Source: Bacteroidales bacterium (lineage in GTDB: Bacteria; Bacteroidota; Bacteroidia; Bacteroidales; UBA932). From it: DNA of 49,638 bases. The stretch is taken from positions 1 to 49,638 of the forward strand of contig JAFRPW010000038.1 in assembly GCA_017428945.1 (NCBI GenBank). Direction: 5' to 3'. This document shows, piece after piece, positions 31,862 through 40,566 of this stretch (positions are counted from its first letter, which is position 1; the number at the start of each line of letters is the position of its first letter). The translations under genes were made by a program, and so were the position numbers. The notes beneath the pieces were generated by a model. It was given only the letters and a program-made list of their open reading frames with translations. It searched no databases and was not told the DNA's origin.

Positions 31862-34075
31862 ATGAAAAAGAAATCCCCAGAAACCACGTACCCCTGGAAG
31901 TTCGCTTCCGTGGGCGGAACCGTCAGAGTAAATGTCCAGAGCGGGCAGGACATCGCCCATCTTGGAGAACTTGACCGCAAGCTATGGACAGTCCTCAGCT
32001 GCCCTACCCAGGGCTTGGAATTTGACGCCAGGACGCTGGCCCTCATTGATGTAGACGGCGACGGCCGAGTCCGCGTGGACGAGGTAATCAAGACCGCACA
32101 GTGGCTCACCCGTATCCTCAAGGATCCGGACATCCTCCTCAAGGAGCCCTCGGAGCTGGCCTTCGACCAGTTCAACACTGAAGACCCTGACGGCGCCAGG
32201 CTGCAGGCATCGGCAAGGCAGATTCTTGCAAACCTCAAGCTGGAGAAAGAGGCAATCAGCCTTGAAGACACCGCGGACAACGTAAAGATCTTTGCCGATA
32301 CAAAGTTCAACGGGGACGGAATCATAACTCCCGCGTCGGCGGAGGCAGAGGCCGATGCAAAACTCATAGAGACCATCGCCGGCATCGCTTCCGCAGTGGA
32401 CCGCAGCGGAGCCGCAGGCGTTACAGCAGACCAGATAGAGGCCTTTTACGCCGCCTGTGCGGACTATGTGGCATGGAAAGAAGCCGGTACGGCCGAGGTC
32501 TTCCCTTACGGTGACGCCACCGCAGACGCCCTTGCAGCCGTAGACGCCGTCAAGGCCAAGGTTGCCGATTACTTCATGCGCTGCCGCCTGGTGGGCTTCG
32601 ATGCCGCCATCGCCGGAGCTGTGGACGTCAGCGTAGACAAGATCGCCGCCATCGAGGGCAATCTTGCCGATGCCGCCCCTGAAATCGGTCTCCAGCCCCT
32701 TGCAAAGCCTAACGCTGAGGGAAAACTGGACCTCACCACCGGACTCAATCCCGCGTGGAAGGGTGCAATGGAGGCTATGGCCGCCCTTGTAGCTCCCAAG
32801 AAGAAATCCCTCACGGAGGCCGACTGGAACGCCATCCTGGCATCCTTCGCACCGTATACCGCATGGCTTGGCGCCAAGAAGGGCGCAGAGGTGGAGGCCC
32901 TTGGCCTTGACTGCATAAAGGCCATCCTCAAGGAAGACCGCAAGGCCGCCCTCATGGAGCTTGTGGAAAAGGACAAGGCAGAGGAAGCCAACGCCCTCTC
33001 TATCGAGGAAGTTGACAAGCTTCTCCGCCTCGCCCACAATTTCTACCGCTTCCTTAACAACTATGTGGTCCTGTCAGATTTCTATGCACCGGACCAGAAG
33101 GCAGTGTTCCAGGCAGGCCGCCTGTACATTGACCAGCGCAGCACGGACCTCTGCGTCAAGGTGGCTGGCCCCGCGCCGGAAATATCGTCCCTGAGCGGCA
33201 TGTATATCCTTTACTGCGCCTGCACCAGCGAGAAACTGGGCAAGAGTTTCAATATTGCAGCAGTGCTTACTGACGGCGACGTTGACGGTCTCCGCGTGGG
33301 CAAGAACGCCGTGTTCTATGACAGGGAAGGCAACGACTACACCGCCAAGGTAACCGCCATCGTGGAGAATCCTCTCTCCATCCGTCAGGCATTCTGGAGC
33401 CCTTACAAGAAGGTGGCCCGCCTCATAAGCGACCGCATAGACAAGAAGGCTGCGGAGAAGAACGAAAAGTCCATGTCCGGCCTCACCGCAGCTACCAATA
33501 GCGCAGCGGACGGAAAGGCTCCCGCAGCTCCTTTCGACATTGCCAAGTTCGCCGGCATCTTTGCAGCCATCGGCATGGCCCTGGGCCTTGTTGGCGCCGC
33601 CCTTGCCGGTGTTGTGGCAGCCCTGAAGGGCATTACCTGGTGGCAGGTGCTCATAGTAATCGCCGTAGTGATGCTCATCATCTCCGGCCCGTCCATGTTC
33701 ATCGCATGGAGAAAGCTCCGCAAGCGTGACCTGGGTCCCGTCCTCAATGCCAACGGCTGGGCCATCAATGCCAATGCCCTTGTAAACACCAAGTTCGGCA
33801 AGACCCTCACATCGCTGGCCAAGTTCCCCAAGCTCACCGCGGTGGATGCAGAGGCCCGCAAGAAGGCTGCCCGCAAGCGCTTCTGGTGCTGGTTCTGCGG
33901 CATAATCATAGTAGCCGCAGTGGCTCTATGGCTCTTCAATGTACTTGCCCCCATCGGCATCAAGAGTCCTCTCAAGTGCTACAATCCGGATCCTGTAGAG
34001 GAATGCTGTGAAGCCCCCTGTGAGGCCGAGGCCGAGCCCCAGGCAGAACTGCCTGCTGAAGAAACTGCAGAATAA
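31862..34075 (+). CDS. Large membrane protein with EF-hand-like loop, unknown function
   Basis: A 737-residue protein I cannot assign. Residues 63-74 (DVDGDGRVRVDE) are a good EF-hand calcium loop, and a weaker one follows (KFNGDGIITPASAE). Most of the first 550 residues are helical and Ala/Glu/Lys-rich. Three hydrophobic helices follow near 566-588, 594-616 and 678-700, and the tail is acidic with Cys/Glu (CEAPCEAEAEPQAE). There is no signal peptide, so the long N-terminal part is probably cytoplasmic with the C terminus in the membrane. Its stop overlaps the next ATG by one base. Calcium dependence is only an inference from the loop. Confidence 0.78.
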   Translation: MKKKSPETTYPWKFASVGGTVRVNVQSGQDIAHLGELDRKLWTVLSCPTQGLEFDARTLALIDVDGDGRVRVDEVIKTAQWLTRILKDPDILLKEPSELAFDQFNTEDPDGARLQASARQILANLKLEKEAISLEDTADNVKIFADTKFNGDGIITPASAEAEADAKLIETIAGIASAVDRSGAAGVTADQIEAFYAACADYVAWKEAGTAEVFPYGDATADALAAVDAVKAKVADYFMRCRLVGFDAAIAGAVDVSVDKIAAIEGNLADAAPEIGLQPLAKPNAEGKLDLTTGLNPAWKGAMEAMAALVAPKKKSLTEADWNAILASFAPYTAWLGAKKGAEVEALGLDCIKAILKEDRKAALMELVEKDKAEEANALSIEEVDKLLRLAHNFYRFLNNYVVLSDFYAPDQKAVFQAGRLYIDQRSTDLCVKVAGPAPEISSLSGMYILYCACTSEKLGKSFNIAAVLTDGDVDGLRVGKNAVFYDREGNDYTAKVTAIVENPLSIRQAFWSPYKKVARLISDRIDKKAAEKNEKSMSGLTAATNSAADGKAPAAPFDIAKFAGIFAAIGMALGLVGAALAGVVAALKGITWWQVLIVIAVVMLIISGPSMFIAWRKLRKRDLGPVLNANGWAINANALVNTKFGKTLTSLAKFPKLTAVDAEARKKAARKRFWCWFCGIIIVAAVALWLFNVLAPIGIKSPLKCYNPDPVEECCEAPCEAEAEPQAELPAEETAE

Positions 34076-35229
34076 TGGATACTCCGTTCCCATATTCCCA
34101 GTACGTCACCGGGAAGAATTTCGTGGGGCGTAAGCATGACGTTACTCTCCTGGGCAATATGCTGGCCCAGGGAGAGCACGTCGTCCTCTCCGAACCTCCC
34201 AAGACAGGCAAGACTTCCCTTGTACAGCAGACCCTTGTATCGATGAAGATGCAGGGGAAGAGCTTTGTTGTGGGGCAGTTTTCCGTCCTTAACATACGCT
34301 CCCTGGAGGAACTCCTTCTCAGGTATGGCTCTACTGTGGTGATGATGGCGGGTTCCACGCCGGCGGAGTATGCCTCGATAGTGGAAGAGTATCTTGGAGG
34401 CACCCACTTTGTCTTTGACCCGGCAGCCTTTGCGGAGAGGGGAGAGGTGCTCTCCCTTAACTGGACCCTTGAGAAGGCCGATTTGGATGCCATACTTCGC
34501 TTTCCGTTCAAACTGTCAGCCCAGAGGGGGACGCCGTTGTTCCTTATAATAGACGAGTTCCAATGCGTGACGTTGCTTGAAGACCCGGACAGATTCCTTG
34601 TTCCTCTCAACGCCGCCATGAAGGAATCCCGTGCAGAGGGCCTCAGGGGCTTCTCCTTTATCCTCTGCGGTTCCGGCGTAAACGCAATGCACCGTATTTT
34701 CCGCAGTTCTCTGCTGTTCCACAGGCAGGTGGAGAGGGTGAAACTGTCGCCCATAGATGAAAGGGAGATGGCAGACCACGTCCTCAAGGGCTTCCTGGCC
34801 GGCGGAAAGGTCATAACATCGGAACTCATGCAGGGCGCCTGCGCCCTTTTCAAGGGCCATCCCTGGTACATCAACCATTTCTGCGCAATCTGCGACTCCA
34901 TGACGCGCGGCTATATTATGGAACCCGTGCTGGTAGATGCCCTGTCCTGCCTTGTGAGCGTTCACGAGCCCCGTTTCCAGGACACTGTGAACGGCCTCAC
35001 CACACATCAGGTTAGTTTCCTCAAGGCGGCAGCCCAGGGAGTGACCCGCTTCAGCGCATCGGACGTCATAGCCCGGTACGGCCTTCATTCATCGGCCAAT
35101 GTCAAAAGGGTTAAGGATGCCCTCATGAAAAAGGAAGTGCTCACTTTCGACGAGAACGACGCCCCCGTGTTCCTGGATCCGCTGTTCGAATACTGGGTAA
35201 AGAAATACTATTTCCAGATTGAGCAATGA
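34075..35229 (+). CDS. P-loop ATPase of the archaeal-ATPase/STAND-like type
   Basis: A 384-residue ATPase. Walker A EPPKTGKTSL (near 40-49) and Walker B PLFLIIDEFQ (near 156-165) frame the core. A sensor-like SFILCGSG follows. The C-terminal part (about 290-384) looks like winged helices (QVSFLKAAAQGVTRFSASDVIARYG, then KRVKDALMKKEVL) ending in DPLFEYWVKKYY, a pattern of PF01637-type ATPases found widely in archaea and Bacteroidota. Start is fused to the upstream stop (TAATG) and end overlaps the sirtuin by four bases. Confidence 0.82.
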   Translation: MDTPFPYSQYVTGKNFVGRKHDVTLLGNMLAQGEHVVLSEPPKTGKTSLVQQTLVSMKMQGKSFVVGQFSVLNIRSLEELLLRYGSTVVMMAGSTPAEYASIVEEYLGGTHFVFDPAAFAERGEVLSLNWTLEKADLDAILRFPFKLSAQRGTPLFLIIDEFQCVTLLEDPDRFLVPLNAAMKESRAEGLRGFSFILCGSGVNAMHRIFRSSLLFHRQVERVKLSPIDEREMADHVLKGFLAGGKVITSELMQGACALFKGHPWYINHFCAICDSMTRGYIMEPVLVDALSCLVSVHEPRFQDTVNGLTTHQVSFLKAAAQGVTRFSASDVIARYGLHSSANVKRVKDALMKKEVLTFDENDAPVFLDPLFEYWVKKYYFQIEQ

Positions 35230-35921
35230 AAAAGATAGCAGTACTCACCGGCGCCGGCGTTAGCGCAGAGAGCGGTTTTTCCACCTTCCGTGACAGCGGA
35301 GGGCTGTGGGAGCAGTACGATGTAAACGACGTGGCCTCCATCGAGGGCTGGTACCGCAACCGGAAGCTGGTGCTGGACTTCTACAACGGCCTCCGCGTCC
35401 AGCTCCGTGATGCAAAGCCCAACCGGGCGCATGAGATAATTGCGGAGCTTGAGAAGAAGTACAAGGTGGATGTCATAACCCAGAACGTGGATAACCTGCA
35501 CGAGAGGGCCGGTTCCACGCATGTGGTGCACCTTCACGGGGAGCTCACCAAAGTGCGCCCGGAAAACGGGGTGTACGATAATTCCGGTTCCGAGAGGGAA
35601 GTGATAGACATCGGCTACGATGCCGTCCGCCTTGGAGACCTTGCCCCCAACGGAAGCCAGCTCAGGCCGCACATCGTGTTCTTCGGGGAAGCGGTTCCAA
35701 AGATAGAGCAGGCCATTGACCTTGTTTCTGCGGCCGATATCCTCCTTATCGTGGGCTCGTCCCTGCAGGTCTATCCTGCCGCCGGCCTTTACCGTTATGC
35801 CGGTAACGACACTCATATATATGTTATAGATCCCAAGCCCGTGCCCATCCACGACTCCCGGGTTACCATGATCCCGGAAGTGGCTACCGTGGGCATGCAG
35901 AAGTTTGTGGAGATGCTGTAG
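35226..35921 (+). CDS. Sirtuin (Sir2/CobB-like NAD-dependent deacylase) lacking zinc cysteines
   Basis: A 231-residue Rossmann-fold sirtuin. GAGVSAESGF (9-18) and TQNVDNLHERAG (85-96) bind NAD; the catalytic His is His104 in HLHGEL. Where CobB-type enzymes carry two CxxC zinc pairs, this protein has no cysteine at all (KVRPENGVYDNSGSEREVID), so it should be a zinc-free, small-domain variant. The YxxR pair of desuccinylases is not kept (FYNGLR). It would remove acyl groups from lysines using NAD. It is sandwiched between an ATPase and a GH31 gene; the operon link is unexplained. Confidence 0.85.
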   Translation: MKKIAVLTGAGVSAESGFSTFRDSGGLWEQYDVNDVASIEGWYRNRKLVLDFYNGLRVQLRDAKPNRAHEIIAELEKKYKVDVITQNVDNLHERAGSTHVVHLHGELTKVRPENGVYDNSGSEREVIDIGYDAVRLGDLAPNGSQLRPHIVFFGEAVPKIEQAIDLVSAADILLIVGSSLQVYPAAGLYRYAGNDTHIYVIDPKPVPIHDSRVTMIPEVATVGMQKFVEML

Positions 35922-35925
35922 AGTA

Positions 35926-37473
35926 ATGAAAACAAAGTTACTCTTACTCAGTATGCTATTGGCGCTTTCCTGCAGCAGGGAAGTGCGGATGGATCTCCCG
36001 GAAGGCGTGAGCCTCTGGGGCGGACGTATCAAGGACGGTTCCGCAATGCCTTATGCCGCCGGTTTCACTGCAGACCTCAGGGACAACCGGTCCAACCAGA
36101 CAGCGCCTCTGCTCCTTACTTCTGACGGACGCTATGTATGGAGTGACTCTCCTTTCATTTTTACCGTGCAGGAAGGCGGCGTCAGCTTTGACTCCCAGGT
36201 AGAAATAGTAAAGGCCGGAGAAACCCTTGCCGATGCCTACCGCGCAGCTTCAGCCGCTCATTTCCCTGCAGACGGTAAGCTTCCTCCTGCAGAATTCTAC
36301 CGCTGTCCGCAGTACAATACCTGGATAGAGTTCATGTATAACCAGAACCAGGAAGGCGTTCTGGAATATGCCAGAGGCATTCTGGCAAACGGCCTTCCCG
36401 CCGGCATCATAATGATAGACGACACCTGGCAGGAAGACTACGGCAAGTGGAATTTCCACCCTGCCCGTTTCCCCAACCCCAAAGCCATGTGCGACGAGCT
36501 TCACCGTATGGGCTTCAAGGTAATGCTCTGGATATGCCCCTTCGTGAGCATGGACCAGTACCAGATATGCCAGGAAATAGAATCCGTGGGCGGTTTTCTT
36601 GCTTCTCCGGACGGCAGCGGCCCTTATCCCGTACGCTGGTGGAACGGAACATCGGCAGTACTGGACCTTTCAAATCCCAAGGCCGCAGACTGGTTCCGCG
36701 GTGAGCTGACCCGCCTTACAGACACTTACGGAGTTGACGGTTTCAAGTTCGATGCCGCAGACTTCGAATATTACCCTGCTGATGCAGTTGCTGCAGGCGG
36801 CTCCGTTCCCGGATGGGAGCAGTGCTCGCTCTTCGTTCAGCTGGCAGGGGAGTACCCTTACAACGAGCTTCGCGCCGGCTGGCGAAATGCCGGAAAGCCC
36901 ATTGTCCAGCGCCTCCACGACAAGGCCCATTCCTGGGAAGACCTTGCCAAGCTTATTCCTGAAATGATGGCGGAGAGCCTCATGGGATTCAGTTTCTGCT
37001 GCCCGGACATGGTTGGCGGCGGCAGTTTCGGCACATTCCTTAGCGGCAAGACAGACCAGGAACTCATAGTGCGTTCCGCCCAGGTCCATGCCCTTATGCC
37101 CATGATGCAGTTCTCCCTTGCCCCATGGAGGGTCCTTTCAAAAGAGAACTACGCGGCCGTCCTCAAGGCCGTGAGTATCCGCGACAGCTTCATGGATTAC
37201 ATTGAAGCCCTCTATAAAAAGGCCGCCACAGATGGAGAACCCATTGTGGCCCCGCTTGAATTCCACTTCCCCCATCAGGGCTTTGCATCCGTGAAGGATG
37301 AGTTCATGCTTGGTGACAGAATCCTGGTAGCGCCGGTGCTCACTCCCGGCACCACCCGCACCATTGTACTGCCCCGGGGTACATGGAAAGCCGATGACGG
37401 CCAGATTTACCAGGGCGGTGAGCATTCCATAGACGTACCCGTAGACAGACTCCCTTACTTTGAAAGGCTATGA
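35926..37473 (+). CDS. GH31-family alpha-glycosidase, lipoprotein
   Basis: A 515-residue lipoprotein (KLLLLSMLLALSCS). The GH31 barrel is recognisable: ARGILANGLPAGIIMIDDTWQ, then GFKVMLWICPFVSMD, then the nucleophile Asp in DGFKFDAADFEYY, GSFGTFLSGKTDQELIVRSAQ with its Gly/Arg pair, and the C-terminal DRILVAPVLTPGTTRTIVLP. Length is below the usual 600-800 residues because the N-terminal sandwich is short. It cleaves alpha-linked sugars at the surface. The frame extends to 35905, but the ATG at 35926 provides the lipoprotein signal. It starts four bases after the sirtuin stop. Confidence 0.88.
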   Translation: MKTKLLLLSMLLALSCSREVRMDLPEGVSLWGGRIKDGSAMPYAAGFTADLRDNRSNQTAPLLLTSDGRYVWSDSPFIFTVQEGGVSFDSQVEIVKAGETLADAYRAASAAHFPADGKLPPAEFYRCPQYNTWIEFMYNQNQEGVLEYARGILANGLPAGIIMIDDTWQEDYGKWNFHPARFPNPKAMCDELHRMGFKVMLWICPFVSMDQYQICQEIESVGGFLASPDGSGPYPVRWWNGTSAVLDLSNPKAADWFRGELTRLTDTYGVDGFKFDAADFEYYPADAVAAGGSVPGWEQCSLFVQLAGEYPYNELRAGWRNAGKPIVQRLHDKAHSWEDLAKLIPEMMAESLMGFSFCCPDMVGGGSFGTFLSGKTDQELIVRSAQVHALMPMMQFSLAPWRVLSKENYAAVLKAVSIRDSFMDYIEALYKKAATDGEPIVAPLEFHFPHQGFASVKDEFMLGDRILVAPVLTPGTTRTIVLPRGTWKADDGQIYQGGEHSIDVPVDRLPYFERL

Positions 37474-37515
37474 ACTGATTACCTTTCATTGAGGATAACA
37501 AAAGGTGTATTATTC

Positions 37516-37559
37516 TTTTATTAAAGCCAATTATTTTAGCTAACTTTGCGTAGCTAAAA
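37516..37559 (+). promoter_or_regulatory. Promoter of aldehyde dehydrogenase gene with palindrome over the -7 box
   Basis: TTTT (37516-37519), about 21 bases, TAACTTTG (37541-37548), an exact -7 match. TTTTAGCTA (37534-37542) and TAGCTAAAA (37551-37559), perfect 9-bp arms eight bases apart, enclose the -7 box. A repressor bound there would block polymerase, but the palindrome might also be a hairpin by chance. Confidence 0.55.
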
Positions 37560-37568
37560 CCCAAAACA

Positions 37569-38966
37569 ATGACACTCGAAAACACTACTCCGGAGCGCAT
37601 AGAAGAGCTTGTACTCAAACAGAGGGCTTTCTATGCCACCGGAACAACGCGCGACGTCAAGTGGCGCAAATCACAGCTTAAAGCATTCAACGCCGGGCTC
37701 AAGAAGTGGGAGAAACCCCTTTGCGACGCCCTTTGGCAAGACCTTCACAAAAGCTACGAAGAGGCCTTCATGACAGAACTGGGCCTTGTTTACGGTGAAC
37801 TTGGAGAAGCAATACGCAAAGTAGGAAAGTGGGCAAAGCGGCGCTGCCGGCCCACAAACCTTCCGGTAATGCCTTCTTCCAGCTATATAGTCCGTGAGCC
37901 CCTTGGCTGTGCGCTCATCGTGAGCCCCTGGAACTATCCGGTCCAGCTGCTGCTGAACCCGCTGGTTGGCTGCATAGCCGCCGGATGCACTGCCATTCTG
38001 AAGCCATCGCCCTATGTCCCCAATATCTCCAAAGTAATTGAGGAGTTCATCAAGGACACATTCGCAGAGGAATACGTGGCCGTGGTACAGGGCAACCGCC
38101 TTGTGAACGGAGAACTGTTCCGTCACAAGTACGACATCCTTTTCCTCACCGGCAGCCCTTCACTTGCGCGCATTGCCGCGGCCGCTCAGGCGCAGTACCT
38201 TACTCCAATGATACTTGAACTTGGCGGCAAGAGCCCCTGCATAGTGGACAAGGACGCCAATCTCCGGATTGCTGCCCGCCGCATAGCCTGGGGCAAGTGC
38301 CTCAACAGCGGCCAGACCTGCATCGCCCCGGACTATCTCTTCCTCCATGAAGACATCAAGGACGCCTTTGTGGAAGCCTTCAAGAAAGAACTTGCCGGCC
38401 TGTACCCGGATGGCACGGAGAAGTCGGACAAGTTTGTCCACATAGTCAAGGAGAGTGCCTTTGACCGCCTTACCGGCTATTTCAAGGACGGTAAAATCAT
38501 CGCAGGAGGCCGCTCAAACAAGGAGAATCTCTGGATAGAGCCCACCCTCCTGGAAGGCGTTTCGCCCGATGCCCCCGTAATGCAAGAGGAGATCTTCGGC
38601 CCCATATTCCCCATCATGACATTCAAGGACCGCAAGGAGGTCGAGGACTTTGTGAACGGCCGTGAGAAGCCGCTGGCATTCTACTACTTCGGCAAGGGTT
38701 GCGACGGCTGGGACATAATAGGCAAGACCACCTCCGGCGGCGCCTGCATCAACGATACCATAATGCACATCGCCAACAGCAACGTGCCCTTTGGCGGCGT
38801 AGGCAATTCCGGCATGGGGAGCTATCACTCAGAGCGCAGCTTCCTGGCCTTCACCCATGAGAGAGCGGTCATCAAGTCCCCCACCTGGATAGACCTCAAG
38901 TTCCGCTACATGCCCTACAAACTCTTTGGTATAATCAAGAAAATGCTCCTTCTGAGCGCAGAATAA
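37569..38966 (+). CDS. NAD(P)-dependent aldehyde dehydrogenase
   Basis: A 465-residue ALDH-superfamily enzyme closest to the ALDH3-type (fatty/aromatic aldehyde) group. Motifs: SPWNYPVQLLLNPLVGCIAAG, LTGSPSLARIAAAAQ (cofactor), ELGGKSP with catalytic Glu217, NSGQTCIAPDY with the nucleophile Cys251, and the C-terminal PFGGVGNSGMGSYHSERSF. It oxidises aldehydes to acids. It is followed one base later by a short-chain dehydrogenase, a pair fitting alcohol/aldehyde interconversion. Confidence 0.92.
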   Translation: MTLENTTPERIEELVLKQRAFYATGTTRDVKWRKSQLKAFNAGLKKWEKPLCDALWQDLHKSYEEAFMTELGLVYGELGEAIRKVGKWAKRRCRPTNLPVMPSSSYIVREPLGCALIVSPWNYPVQLLLNPLVGCIAAGCTAILKPSPYVPNISKVIEEFIKDTFAEEYVAVVQGNRLVNGELFRHKYDILFLTGSPSLARIAAAAQAQYLTPMILELGGKSPCIVDKDANLRIAARRIAWGKCLNSGQTCIAPDYLFLHEDIKDAFVEAFKKELAGLYPDGTEKSDKFVHIVKESAFDRLTGYFKDGKIIAGGRSNKENLWIEPTLLEGVSPDAPVMQEEIFGPIFPIMTFKDRKEVEDFVNGREKPLAFYYFGKGCDGWDIIGKTTSGGACINDTIMHIANSNVPFGGVGNSGMGSYHSERSFLAFTHERAVIKSPTWIDLKFRYMPYKLFGIIKKMLLLSAE

Positions 38967-38967
38967 T

Positions 38968-39777
38968 ATGAAAATAGAAGGTAAAACCGTCCTTATCACC
39001 GGTGGATGCTCCGGTATAGGCAAACTCATGGCCATAGGCTGCCTGGAAAAGAAGGCGGCTCAGGTAATAATCTGGGACATCAACGAGGCCGCAATCGCCG
39101 CAACCGTTGAAGAACTCTCATCAAAGGGCAAGGTCTGGGGCACCAGGGCCGATATTTCTTCTCCGGCATCCATCGACGCCGCAGCGGCTGCCACCAAGGC
39201 CGCCTGCCCTCCTGTGGACATCCTCATCAACAACGCCGGCATCATCACCAACAACAAGTTCTTCTGGGAGCAGACGGACAAGGATATCGACCTCACAATC
39301 GATATAGACACAAAGGGAGCCATGTACGTTGCCCTTCGCTTCATCAACGACATGCGTGAGCGCGGAGTGGGCCACATCTGCAACATTGCATCAGCGGCCG
39401 GCATGCTGCCCATCCCCAGGATGTCACTGTACTGCGGTGCCAAGTGGGGCGCCATCGGCTGGTCCGACAGCGTCCGCATAGAGCTGGAACGTGAAAAGAG
39501 CCCGGTGAAGGTAACCACCGTGGCACCTTATTTCATCAATACAGGCATGTTTGACGGCATAAAGTCTGTCTTCAAGGTACAGAAGCCGGAAGTGGTTGCA
39601 AAGAAAGTCCTGAAGGGTATTGAGCGTAACCGCGACTTCGTGGGCATCCCCTTTGGCCAGCACTTCATCCGCTTCAACCAGGGAATATTCCCCAAGGGCC
39701 TGTTCAACCTTGTCTTCGGCGACATCTGCGGCTTATATACCGTGATGGACCACTTTACCGGCAGGGTGAAGAAATAA
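38968..39777 (+). CDS. Short-chain dehydrogenase/reductase
   Basis: A 269-residue classical SDR. TGGCSGIG (11-18), NNAG (88-91), Ser142, Tyr155-x3-Lys159 (SLYCGAKWG) form the active site. The sequence leans to retinol/fatty-aldehyde type reductases (SVRIELEREKSPVKVTTVAPYFINTGMF). It starts one base after the aldehyde dehydrogenase stop, so together they likely act on the same lipid-derived aldehyde or alcohol. Substrate not identifiable. Confidence 0.88.
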   Translation: MKIEGKTVLITGGCSGIGKLMAIGCLEKKAAQVIIWDINEAAIAATVEELSSKGKVWGTRADISSPASIDAAAAATKAACPPVDILINNAGIITNNKFFWEQTDKDIDLTIDIDTKGAMYVALRFINDMRERGVGHICNIASAAGMLPIPRMSLYCGAKWGAIGWSDSVRIELEREKSPVKVTTVAPYFINTGMFDGIKSVFKVQKPEVVAKKVLKGIERNRDFVGIPFGQHFIRFNQGIFPKGLFNLVFGDICGLYTVMDHFTGRVKK

Positions 39778-39790
39778 TTTTGCATAGGGT

Positions 39791-39821
39791 ATTGTAAATC
39801 AACAAATAATTCCTATCTTTG
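39791..39821 (+). promoter_or_regulatory. Promoter of rplU-rpmA
   Basis: TTG (39792-39794), 19 bases, TATCTTTG (39814-39821), a good Bacteroidota promoter. A leader of about 80-90 bases follows. Confidence 0.7.
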
Positions 39822-39910
39822 CAGTCCGATTTTTTAACGGCTGAAAGGCAGAGTAAGTGCTGGGAAGGTCCAGACGCCTCAGGCTCAAACTTTTAAACAA
39901 GTTTTACAAC
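39822..39910 (+). promoter_or_regulatory. 5' leader of rplU, possible r-protein regulatory RNA
   Basis: The 89-base leader is longer than others in this window. It contains a small hairpin AAACTT / AAGTTT (39887-39892 / 39899-39904) right before the start, and GC-rich segments that could pair (GGCTGAAAGG, GCCTCAGGC). Ribosomal protein leaders often bind the encoded protein; no known family is recognised here. Confidence 0.35.
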
Positions 39911-40222
39911 ATGTACGCAATCGTAGACATTGCAAGCCAGCAGTTCAAGGTAGAGGCCGGTCAGGACATCTTCGTCAACCGTCTCCAGGCCAAGAACGGA
40001 GAGGCAGTGGAGTTTGCCAAGGTCCTCCTCATCGACAATGAGGGCGCCGTAAAGGTAGGCACTCCCTATGTAGAAGGAGCAGTTGTCAAGGCCACCGTCC
40101 TGGACGATGACGCAAAGGCAAAGAAAGTGCTCGTGTTCAAGAAGATCCGCCGCAAGGGATTCCAGACTCTGAACGGTCACCGTCAGAAGCTCACCAAGAT
40201 CCACATCGACGCTATCGCTTAA
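39911..40222 (+). CDS. rplU: 50S ribosomal protein bL21
   Basis: A 103-residue protein beginning MYAIVDIASQQFKVEAGQDI, with the bL21 barrel and the C-terminal KKIRRKGFQTLNGHRQKLT. Length is normal for the family. An open frame extends back to 39857, but those codons lie in the leader. Followed 21 bases later by rpmA, the universal bL21-bL27 pair. Confidence 0.97.
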   Translation: MYAIVDIASQQFKVEAGQDIFVNRLQAKNGEAVEFAKVLLIDNEGAVKVGTPYVEGAVVKATVLDDDAKAKKVLVFKKIRRKGFQTLNGHRQKLTKIHIDAIA

Positions 40223-40243
40223 CTTTAAAAGGAGAAACAGATT

Positions 40244-40504
40244 ATGGCACACAAGAAAGGTCAATCCAGTTCCAAGAACGGCCGTGAGTCCCATTCCAAG
40301 AGACTTGGCATCAAGAAGTTCGGCGAAGAGGTCGTAAAGGCCGGCAACATCATCGTACGCCAGAGGGGTACCGCCCACAATCCGGGCCAGGGCGTCGGCA
40401 TGGGTAAAGATCACACTCTTTACGCCCTTGTAGACGGAACCGTAAAGTTCACCCGCAAGCGTGAGAACAAGTCCTATGTCTCAGTAGTTCCCTTCGAGAA
40501 CTAA
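40244..40504 (+). CDS. rpmA: 50S ribosomal protein bL27
   Basis: An 86-residue protein, [20 protein letters not shown], full length for bL27. It begins directly with the mature-type N terminus, with no cleavable extension like that of Firmicutes. A modest AAGGAG lies 12 bases upstream of the ATG. A terminator follows at 40526. Confidence 0.97.
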   Translation: MAHKKGQSSSKNGRESHSKRLGIKKFGEEVVKAGNIIVRQRGTAHNPGQGVGMGKDHTLYALVDGTVKFTRKRENKSYVSVVPFEN

Positions 40505-40525
40505 ACGGCAGGACGCAACAGAATC

Positions 40526-40552
40526 AAGGAGGACCTCGCCGTCCTCCTTTTT
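40526..40552 (+). terminator. Intrinsic terminator after rpmA
   Basis: AAGGAGGAC (40526-40534), 6-base loop, GTCCTCCTT (40541-40549), then TTT. Confidence 0.85.
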
Positions 40553-40566
40553 AATTCCCCACATTT

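Noticed and set aside
34075-35921. Sir2-ATPase antiphage system
   Set aside because: The sirtuin is a small stand-alone deacylase without extra domains and the ATPase is not HerA-like; kept only as a neighbourhood question.
39829-39900. tRNA-like sequence in the rplU leader
   Set aside because: No acceptor stem or T-loop could be formed.
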